Shown: positions 1 through 5,009 of the stretch, one piece after another | How the letters are laid out: every line of letters starts with the position of its first letter | Numbering within the stretch: position 1 is the stretch's first letter | The notes under the pieces: generated by a model | Database searches by the model: none | Told to the model about the DNA's origin: nothing | What the model saw: the letters and a program-made list of their open reading frames with translations, nothing else | Assembly (NCBI GenBank): GCA_023434855.1 | Contig: JAEYSJ010000341.1 | Location: 1-7,557, forward strand | Direction: 5' to 3' | Origin: Bacillota bacterium | Lineage (GTDB): Bacteria; Bacillota_C; Negativicutes; JAEYSJ01 | DNA: 7,557 bases | Made by a program: the position numbers and the translations under genes

Positions 1-104
1 GTATTGACATTGGTTGTTGCAGTATTGGCAGGTGCAGTATTGGCAGGTGCAGCCGGCACCGGGGAAGTGATAATTGGCATTGCAGTATTTATTCCTGTAT
101 CCAT
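1..104 (-). CDS. fliK: Probable FliK, flagellar hook-length control protein (N-terminal fragment)
   Basis: An ATG at 104-102 opens a reading frame that runs off the left edge after 34 codons. It is preceded by the best Shine-Dalgarno sequence in the window, AAAGGAGGTGA at 119-109. The visible peptide begins MDTGINTAMPIITSPVPAAP and is rich in Ala, Pro, Thr and Asn, with the unit APANT repeated twice. It contains no recognisable domain. The FliK call rests mainly on position: in B. subtilis and relatives fliK directly follows ylxF, the homologue of the gene upstream here. A low-complexity N-terminus is usual for FliK, a secreted molecular ruler that sets hook length and triggers the export specificity switch. 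The conserved C-terminal domain would lie outside the window. Another low-complexity flagellar protein cannot be excluded. Confidence 0.66.
   Translation of the reverse strand, partial: MDTGINTAMPIITSPVPAAPANTAPANTATTNVN
19..48 (-). repeat. Two tandem copies of a 15-bp unit in fliK
   Basis: The 15-base unit gcagtattggcaggt occurs twice without a mismatch at 19-33 and 34-48. It is in frame and encodes a repeated A-P-A-N-T-type pentapeptide near the start of the probable FliK. Because 15 is a multiple of 3, gain or loss of a unit would keep the frame. Confidence 0.85.
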
Positions 105-108
105 GTTT

Positions 109-119
109 TCACCTCCTTT
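109..119 (-). promoter_or_regulatory. Strong Shine-Dalgarno site of fliK
   Basis: AAAGGAGGTGA on the minus strand is a near-complete complement of the 16S rRNA 3' end. It lies 4 bases before the ATG at 104, with 8 bases from the GGAGG core. It is the main evidence that the short fragment at the left edge is a real gene start. Confidence 0.9.
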
Positions 120-135
120 CGTCCCATTTATATGT

Positions 136-777
136 CTAAAGGCTATTATTATTATTTTTGCCTTTAAGCATCTGTTGTGTTAACCGGGCGGAACGTTTAG
201 CGTCAAGTAAAGCGAGGATTTTCGCAACCTGTTCGTCATCCATCTTATTAAGTACTGCCAAAACAGTATCATCATCTAATTGGTTTAGTATAGGAACTGC
301 CTCATCTGGTTTCATTGAACCATACAGACGGGCAAGTTTTGCGATACGTTTAGTTTCCTCCAGTTGCTTTGCCTTCATCAACTTTTCCAGTTCTTTCTCC
401 TTCTCGCCTGGCAATAATTTATTGTCAGGCAAAGCCTGCGAAGCAGCCGGTGTTGCCGGTGCAGGCACCGCATTCCCCGGCTGTGGTGCGGGGTTTTGCG
501 CATCCAGGTCTACTGGTTCAAAATTTGTTGCAGCTTTAGTAAAATATCGTCCAATTATGGGATAATTATAAAGCTTTAATTCATTTGTCAGATTATCCAT
601 ATTCACCAATTTTAAATATACTCCCAATGCAAAACCAACGCCGGCCAGCATTATCAATACTATACAAACAATCAAAATTTTTAAAATACGGCGCTTAGAA
701 GAAGGTTTTGGTGGAATATCCATATTTTGCGGTTGCGGTGCCGGTTTGACCGCTGGTTTTTTAATTGTATCAGCCAT
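136..777 (-). CDS. MotE/YlxF-like flagellar membrane protein with C-terminal MgtE-N-type domain
   Basis: A 213-residue protein, starting MADTIKKPAV. Residues 1-30 are Pro- and Lys-rich and end in KRR, followed by one membrane helix at about 31-54, so the N-terminus is probably cytoplasmic. After a linker rich in Pro and Ala (about 90-125) comes a charged coiled coil (about 124-150). Residues 150-205 are a helical domain with two similar blocks, LDDDTVLAVLNKMDDEQVAK being the core, typical of the MgtE N-terminal / FliG-middle fold. This architecture fits MotE-family proteins and B. subtilis YlxF, whose gene also lies between fliJ and fliK. MotE of alphaproteobacteria is a chaperone of the stator-associated protein MotC; the role of YlxF is not well established. 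The ATG at 777 is chosen because AAGGTAGGA precedes it. A TTG at 828 has no such site and would add 17 untypical residues. The C-terminus ends in four Asn codons. Confidence 0.83.
   Translation of the reverse strand: MADTIKKPAVKPAPQPQNMDIPPKPSSKRRILKILIVCIVLIMLAGVGFALGVYLKLVNMDNLTNELKLYNYPIIGRYFTKAATNFEPVDLDAQNPAPQPGNAVPAPATPAASQALPDNKLLPGEKEKELEKLMKAKQLEETKRIAKLARLYGSMKPDEAVPILNQLDDDTVLAVLNKMDDEQVAKILALLDAKRSARLTQQMLKGKNNNNSL
145..156 (-). repeat. (AAT)4 codon run at the 3' end of the motE-like gene
   Basis: Four consecutive AAT codons encode NNNN just before the C-terminal Ser-Leu and the TAG stop at 138-136. The run is trinucleotide, so length changes would not shift the frame. Confidence 0.8.
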
Positions 778-783
778 ATCAAT

Positions 784-792
784 TCCTACCTT
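784..792 (-). promoter_or_regulatory. Shine-Dalgarno site that sets the motE-like start
   Basis: AAGGTAGGA on the minus strand lies 6 bases before the ATG at 777. The alternative TTG at 828, five bases after the transglycosylase stop codon, has no purine-rich site before it. Confidence 0.75.
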
Positions 793-831
793 ATCTTGAG
801 AATATATATCTGAAGGTGGAAGAAGCAAACA

Positions 832-1368
832 CTATCTGGATAATGACAAAACTTTGGCCACATATGCTTTGGTTTCTGCATAGGGCGGAATGCCATTATA
901 GTTTTTTACTGCCTGCGGGCCTGCATTATATGCGGCTACCGCCTTAGATACATCACCGTTAAATGTGTCAAGCATTTGCTTTAAATAACGAACACCACCA
1001 TCGATATTCTCCCGGGGGTCTGTTATATTACGGACACCAAGTGCGTTTGCCGTGTCTGGCATTAACTGCATTACCCCCACAGCCCCGGCTGGTGAGACAA
1101 CATCAGGTGATAAATCTGATTCTGTTTTGGCTACCGCCATTACTAAATTTGGATCAACACCATATTTATTTGCAGAAAGATTAAGCATTCTAGTTATGTC
1201 ATTATCAGTCGATTTTATGGAAGAAGATTGCAGAGCTGATGATGCAGCTGTGTTTGACTGTTCGACATTTGCCAAAACAGCCGGAAAATTTCCAGCAATT
1301 GCAGAATGTTGTTTAAACTGGCTTTCAATAGTGGTTATACGCTGTAAAACTCTATTTATACTATTCAT
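832..1368 (-). CDS. Flagellar-cluster lytic transglycosylase (SLT domain)
   Basis: A 178-residue protein whose residues about 58-178 form a Slt/LysM-type goose-lysozyme fold. Lytic transglycosylases of this class cleave the MurNAc-GlcNAc bond of peptidoglycan and leave a 1,6-anhydro end. Visible motifs are AVAKTES at 78-84, with E83 the expected catalytic acid, then [13 protein letters not shown] at 92-104, AAYNAGP at 145-151 and the late PPYAET at 161-166. Residues 1-57 precede the domain; they have no hydrophobic signal peptide or lipobox and start with an amphipathic stretch (V7, I11, I14, F18). The ATG has GGTGA 9 bases upstream. The gene lies 38 bases after fliJ and 54 before the motE-like start. 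The likely job is local wall opening for the rod, as the muramidase domain of FlgJ does in gammaproteobacteria, but this fold differs from the FlgJ domain. The export route is unknown; secretion through the flagellar exporter is plausible. Confidence 0.92.
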   Translation of the reverse strand: MNSINRVLQRITTIESQFKQHSAIAGNFPAVLANVEQSNTAASSALQSSSIKSTDNDITRMLNLSANKYGVDPNLVMAVAKTESDLSPDVVSPAGAVGVMQLMPDTANALGVRNITDPRENIDGGVRYLKQMLDTFNGDVSKAVAAYNAGPQAVKNYNGIPPYAETKAYVAKVLSLSR

Positions 1369-1406
1369 ATACCACGCTCACCTTTTATTCATATTTGGCT
1401 GTATTT

Positions 1407-1856
1407 TCAAACATACTCTTTTGTATAATTTTGTATTGCAATTTCGTCAAGAATTTTTTGTTCCTCACGCAAAGCGTCTGTCTGATACTGCGCTAAGCGT
1501 TTTTCGCGCAGTTTCTCCACTAATTTATAATTTTTTATTGCTTCCCGCAGATTATTGAGACATTCTTTCCGGTATTTTTCAGCTTCCTCAACCCGTTGAC
1601 TTTGCAGTACAATGTCTCCTTTAAGTTTATCAAAATAATTATGGAATATTTTAATAATCTCGAGAGTGACTTGCGATTGTTGCTGACGATCCCGTAATAT
1701 GTTCATGTTTTCAGTTAACTGACTCTGCAAAGTAGTCAATAACGTTTGTTCTGCCAATAAATTTTTTAAGGCTTGAGCAAACTTAACCAGCATTTGTTCT
1801 TTTTGGATTCTGCGAAACTTCAGAAGCGTTTCTAAACGAAATTGAAAGCGCTGCAC
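1407..1856 (-). CDS. fliJ: FliJ, flagellar export ATPase-associated coiled-coil protein
   Basis: A 149-residue, almost wholly helical and highly charged protein, about the usual FliJ length. It begins with F-Q-F-R-L-E-T-L-L-K-F-R close after the start, the typical FliJ N-terminus. It ends with KLREKRLAQYQTDALREEQK followed by a short tail, also typical of Bacillota FliJ. In the known complex FliJ is a two-helix coiled coil that inserts into the FliI hexamer, contacts FlhA and recycles export chaperones. The GTG at 1856 is chosen because GAGGTG lies 7 bases before it. Upstream in-frame TTG (1877) and ATG (1871) codons have no such site, and the ATG directly abuts this Shine-Dalgarno. The gene starts 45 bases after fliI, the expected neighbour. 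Confidence 0.92.
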   Translation of the reverse strand: MQRFQFRLETLLKFRRIQKEQMLVKFAQALKNLLAEQTLLTTLQSQLTENMNILRDRQQQSQVTLEIIKIFHNYFDKLKGDIVLQSQRVEEAEKYRKECLNNLREAIKNYKLVEKLREKRLAQYQTDALREEQKILDEIAIQNYTKEYV

Positions 1857-1863
1857 AAAGGCA

Positions 1864-1869
1864 CACCTC
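1864..1869 (-). promoter_or_regulatory. Shine-Dalgarno site that sets the fliJ GTG start
   Basis: GAGGTG on the minus strand lies 7 bases before the GTG at 1856. It overlaps the region that longer start choices (1877 or 1871) would translate, so those longer forms are unlikely. Confidence 0.78.
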
Positions 1870-1901
1870 ATGTTCAATTTAAGTTTACATCTGAAAGAAA
1901 T

Positions 1902-3215
1902 TTATGAAGCCAGTGTCAGTAACCTATTAATTGTATCGTCCATGGAAGCAAGTTCGTAAACGTCTTGCTGTAAAAATTTCTTAGCTTCGTCGATCATTTG
2001 GATTGCATGATCAATATTATTATTTGAGCCCTGAGCATATGCGCCAATATTAATCAGATCTTCCGCTTCCCGATACGTAGCCAATATTGAACGTAATTTT
2101 TGGGCTGCCTGGTAATGTTCCTTAGCAGCTATATCTAACATTACCCGGCTAACACTAGGAAGAACATCTATTGCCGGATAATGATTTTGGGCAGCAATAC
2201 TACGAGAGAGTACGATATGTCCATCTAAAATACTACGCACGGCATCAGCGATAGGTTCATTCATGTCATCACCGTCAACTAACACGGTATAAATTCCGGT
2301 GATGGAACCGCATTGGCCGGTACCGGCCCGTTCTAACAGCTTGGGAAGCATCGCAAACACCGATGGAGTAAAACCACGAGTTGCAGGAGGTTCTCCAATT
2401 GTAAGGCCTACCTCACGCTGTGCCACAGCAAAACGAGTCACTGAATCCATCATAAGTATAACGTTCAGCCCCTGGTCGCGAAAGTACTCGGCTATGGCAG
2501 TAGCTGTCAAAGCGCCTTTGATACGTGACAATGCCGGCTGATCTGAAGTGGCAACAACCACTACTGAACGTTTTAAACCCTCTTCACCTAAATCTCGTTC
2601 AATAAACTCTCTTACTTCCCGCCCGCGTTCACCAATTAGTGCAATTACGCTCACATCAGCTTCAGTATTGCGGGCAATCATGCCTAAAAGTGTACTTTTA
2701 CCCACCCCGCTGCCAGCCATTATACCGATACGTTGTCCACGGCCTAATGTCAGCAAAGCATCGATGGAACGCACTCCTACTGATAATTTTTCTGATATAC
2801 GCCGGCGTGATAATGGCGGTGGCGGCACGTTATTAAGAGAATATTGTAAATTTGCAGTAAGCGGTTCTTTGCCGTCGATAGGATTGCCTAAACCATCTAA
2901 AATTCGTCCTAGTAATTGTCGTCCAACAGTAACCTCCAATGTCCGGTTAGCAGACACTACTTCACACCCCGGACCAATTCCCTGCATCTCACCGATCGGC
3001 ATTAATAAGACCCGATCATTTCTAAAACCCACCACTTCAGCCGGAATAGCAGGTCCAGCAGCGCAAGGGTAAATATAACATAGTTCACCAAGCTTGACAT
3101 TTGGGCCAACGGCTTCAATTACCAGACCGACAATTTGCGTAATTTTGCCATTCAATTTCATAGTCTCAGTGCTATTTATTACATTTAGGTATTTATCAGC
3201 ACTAAATACTTTCAT
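1902..3215 (-). CDS. fliI: FliI, flagellar type III export ATPase
   Basis: A 437-residue protein of normal length for FliI, homologous to the F1 beta subunit and to T3SS ATPases such as SctN. An N-terminal beta-barrel-like region (about 20-95) is followed by the nucleotide-binding core. The Walker A loop AGSGVGKST is at 167-175 with K173. The catalytic Glu is in GERGREV at 195-201 (E196). Walker B is VILMMD at 252-257, and GEPPATRGFTPSVFAMLPKL follows at 274-293. The C-terminal helical part (about 370-437) is the adaptor end. FliI hexamers hydrolyse ATP at the export gate to prime substrate and chaperone release. The ATG overlaps the fliH stop as ATGA, with AGGA 9 bases before it, which suggests translational coupling. 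All key residues are present, so the enzyme should be active. Confidence 0.98.
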   Translation of the reverse strand: MKVFSADKYLNVINSTETMKLNGKITQIVGLVIEAVGPNVKLGELCYIYPCAAGPAIPAEVVGFRNDRVLLMPIGEMQGIGPGCEVVSANRTLEVTVGRQLLGRILDGLGNPIDGKEPLTANLQYSLNNVPPPPLSRRRISEKLSVGVRSIDALLTLGRGQRIGIMAGSGVGKSTLLGMIARNTEADVSVIALIGERGREVREFIERDLGEEGLKRSVVVVATSDQPALSRIKGALTATAIAEYFRDQGLNVILMMDSVTRFAVAQREVGLTIGEPPATRGFTPSVFAMLPKLLERAGTGQCGSITGIYTVLVDGDDMNEPIADAVRSILDGHIVLSRSIAAQNHYPAIDVLPSVSRVMLDIAAKEHYQAAQKLRSILATYREAEDLINIGAYAQGSNNNIDHAIQMIDEAKKFLQQDVYELASMDDTINRLLTLAS

Positions 3216-3991
3216 GGCAACACATCCTGCAAAGCCTTTTTCAGTGATTCAAATTGAATATCCAGTCTTGCGTCAACAGTACCATAGGCAGTGTCAATCA
3301 TACATCCTCCTGAACAGATTGAATGGTCTGCATTAATTGTTAAGGACCGATCTCCACCAAGCAGTATCTGCAAATCACGTTTAGCATGCAATACTATCTC
3401 AAAATCTTCAGGATTAACTCTGAGAGTAACTTCTTCTTGATTACGTACTTTTTCTAAAGCAGCTTTTACAATAGGCAAAATTATTACCGGGTTTTCTTCC
3501 ATTTCCCGCGCCAATACCTTCCTGGCTACGGCCAAAGATATGTCAATAATTTTGCGTTCAGCAGCTAAAATCATCTCTTGAGCTTCCTGCTGCGCTAAAG
3601 CTAACATATGCTCAGCTTTTTCGGCAGACTTATCAATTGCTTGGCGCATCTCAGTTAAAGCTGACTGATTACCTTGAGACAGACCATCCTGATAACCTGA
3701 TTGATGTCCTTCATCATAAGCTTGCTTCTTCAATTGTTCAGCTTGTTGTTCAGCCTCAGCCAAATTCTGAGCAGCAACTGTTTTGCTGTTATCTATTATG
3801 GATGCTGCCTCTTTCCTGGCCTGACTTAATATTTCGTCAGATATTCTTTGTGCTGCTAATTTGGCAGCATCCAGGTGTTTGGCAGCTTCCAGGTCTTTGG
3901 CAGCCGGAACTTCAGGTTCAATCTTCGGTGGATTGCAGCTAATTATGACCGGTGATTTTTGCAAAGCCGCAAACTTTATTATATTAGACAA
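3212..3991 (-). CDS. fliH: FliH, regulator and peripheral stalk of the export ATPase
   Basis: A 259-residue protein starting with the FliH-like sequence (M)SNIIK. Residues about 30-150 are Ala-, Gln- and Glu-rich and predicted coiled coil. They hold a short AAKxLE/D repeat at 31-45 and a perfect glycine repeat, A91-G95-G99-G103-G107-A111 at four-residue spacing. The C-terminal half (about 150-259) is the FliI-binding domain shared with HrpE/YscL and the V/F-ATPase stalk subunits. It contains NPEDFEIV near 193-200 and SGGCMIDTAYGTVDARLD at 227-244. FliH binds FliI as a dimer, restrains its ATPase activity and tethers it to the C-ring. The start is a TTG at 3991 overlapping the last codons of fliG by 8 bases, with AAAGGAG 9 bases upstream; no ATG lies near the N-terminus in this frame. 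Confidence 0.95.
   Translation of the reverse strand: MSNIIKFAALQKSPVIISCNPPKIEPEVPAAKDLEAAKHLDAAKLAAQRISDEILSQARKEAASIIDNSKTVAAQNLAEAEQQAEQLKKQAYDEGHQSGYQDGLSQGNQSALTEMRQAIDKSAEKAEHMLALAQQEAQEMILAAERKIIDISLAVARKVLAREMEENPVIILPIVKAALEKVRNQEEVTLRVNPEDFEIVLHAKRDLQILLGGDRSLTINADHSICSGGCMIDTAYGTVDARLDIQFESLKKALQDVLP
3861..3905 (-). repeat. 18-bp imperfect tandem repeat in fliH (2.5 copies)
   Basis: Units at 3861-3878 and 3879-3896 differ at two positions, and a partial third unit follows at 3897-3905. On the minus strand they encode AAK-DLE, AAK-HLD and AAK-LAA (FliH residues about 31-48). The six-residue period keeps the reading frame and probably lengthens the N-terminal helix. Confidence 0.8.
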
Positions 3992-4994
3992 TTATCTCGT
4001 CTCCTTTACCACGTGAGACAACAATCTCACCTGACTCTTCGAGACGGCGGATTACATTAACAATTTTTTGCTGAGCTTCCTCAACATCCCTGATACGTAC
4101 AGGTCCCATATATTCAATTTCTTCCTTCAGCATTTCTGAAGCCCGTTTAGACATATTCTTATAGATTTTATCAGCCACTTCGCTGGAAGAAGCTTTAAGA
4201 GCCAAAGCTAAATCTTTGGAGTCAATTTCCCGTAATACCTGTTGCAGCGACCGGTCATCCAAAAGAACGATATCTTCAAAGACAAACATACGCCTTTTAA
4301 TCTCTTCAGCTAATTCAGGATTTTGCACCTCAAGGTTTTCAATAATCGTACGTTCAGTAGTCCGGTCAACTCTATTAAGCACTTCAACAATAGAATCAAC
4401 ACCGCCGGCAGCAGTAAAGTCCTGGGTAATTAAAGAGGACAGTTTACGTTCCAAAATACGCTCGACGTCTTTAAGAACATCAGGTGAAGTACGGTCCATG
4501 GTCGCAATGCGTTTGGCCACATCCACCTGCCTATCAGGAGATAATGCTGATAAAATAGCGGCAGATTGGTCAGGAAGTAAATAGGCCATAATTAAAGCGA
4601 TTGTTTGCGGGTGCTCATTCTGGATAAAGTTTAGCAGCTGACTAGGATCAGTTTTACGTGCAAAATCAAATGGCCTAATCTGTAAACTGGATGTAAGTCT
4701 ATTAATAATCGAAATAGCTTTGTCAGACCCTAAAGCTTTCTCCAATACCTCTTTTGCATAATCAAGTCCGCCTGTAGAGATGTATTCTTTGGCTAAAGCC
4801 ATTTGGTGAAATTCAGCAAAAACCTTTTCTTTCTGTTCTTGTGAAACTTTACGTTGGCTGGCGATTTCCAGGGTGAGTTTTTCAATTTCATCTTCGCGTA
4901 AATGTTTAAATATTTGTGCTGAAATATCGGGTCCGAGGGAAATTAATAATATAGCTGCTTTTTGCTTATTGGATAATTCATTTGATTGATACAA
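3984..4994 (-). CDS. fliG: FliG, flagellar motor switch / rotor protein
   Basis: A 336-residue protein of normal length. The FliG N domain (about 5-105) binds FliF. The middle domain (about 115-190) has the EHPQTIAL motif at 127-134, which contacts FliM. The Gly-Gly linker is at 197-198. The C domain (about 200-336) carries the MFVF hinge at 236-239 and the torque helix. By motif alignment to E. coli K264, R281, D288, D289 and R297, this protein has K267, R284, E291, E292 and R300 at exactly matching spacing, so the charge pattern facing the stator is kept with Glu for Asp. The start is a TTG at 4994, 15 bases after fliF, preceded by GGGGGTGA at 4 bases; the only nearby ATG is out of frame. 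FliG forms the top of the C-ring and is where torque is generated. Confidence 0.97.
   Translation of the reverse strand: MYQSNELSNKQKAAILLISLGPDISAQIFKHLREDEIEKLTLEIASQRKVSQEQKEKVFAEFHQMALAKEYISTGGLDYAKEVLEKALGSDKAISIINRLTSSLQIRPFDFARKTDPSQLLNFIQNEHPQTIALIMAYLLPDQSAAILSALSPDRQVDVAKRIATMDRTSPDVLKDVERILERKLSSLITQDFTAAGGVDSIVEVLNRVDRTTERTIIENLEVQNPELAEEIKRRMFVFEDIVLLDDRSLQQVLREIDSKDLALALKASSSEVADKIYKNMSKRASEMLKEEIEYMGPVRIRDVEEAQQKIVNVIRRLEESGEIVVSRGKGDEIIV
4001..4007 (-). promoter_or_regulatory. Shine-Dalgarno site of fliH inside fliG
   Basis: AAAGGAG on the minus strand, within the last codons of fliG, is 9 bases before the TTG at 3991. It supports a TTG start that overlaps the fliG stop by 8 bases. 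Confidence 0.85.
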
Positions 4995-4998
4995 ATTC

Positions 4999-5006
4999 TC
5001 ACCCCC
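4999..5006 (-). promoter_or_regulatory. G-rich Shine-Dalgarno site of fliG
   Basis: GGGGGTGA on the minus strand lies 4 bases before the TTG start at 4994. The GGTGA part has the same spacing as in the strong fliK site. It occupies most of the short fliF-fliG gap and supports TTG as the real fliG start. Confidence 0.75.
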
Positions 5007-5009
5007 GAA

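Noticed and set aside
475..496. CCCCG...CGGGG hairpin followed by TTTT on the plus strand, terminator-like
   Set aside because: There is no plus-strand gene to end, the T-run has only four bases, the loop is nine bases, and the site is inside a coding linker.
158..565. Open frame on the plus strand opposite the motE-like gene
   Set aside because: It is a shadow of the minus-strand gene: low-complexity Ser/Ala/Cys composition, no ribosome binding site and no family resemblance.
565..591. Possible sigma-A promoter on the minus strand: CTGACA, 15-base spacer, TATAAT
   Set aside because: The spacer is shorter than the usual 17, the site lies inside the motE-like coding region, and such matches are frequent by chance in AT-rich DNA.
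828..840. TTG at 828 as the start of the motE-like gene, nearly abutting the transglycosylase stop
   Set aside because: No Shine-Dalgarno sequence precedes it, whereas the ATG at 777 has one and gives a normal basic, Pro-rich N-terminus.
2548..3072. Long open frame on the plus strand (174 codons) opposite fliI
   Set aside because: fliI on the other strand has complete ATPase motifs across this region; the antisense peptide is Ser/Pro/Thr/Arg-rich and unlike any known protein.
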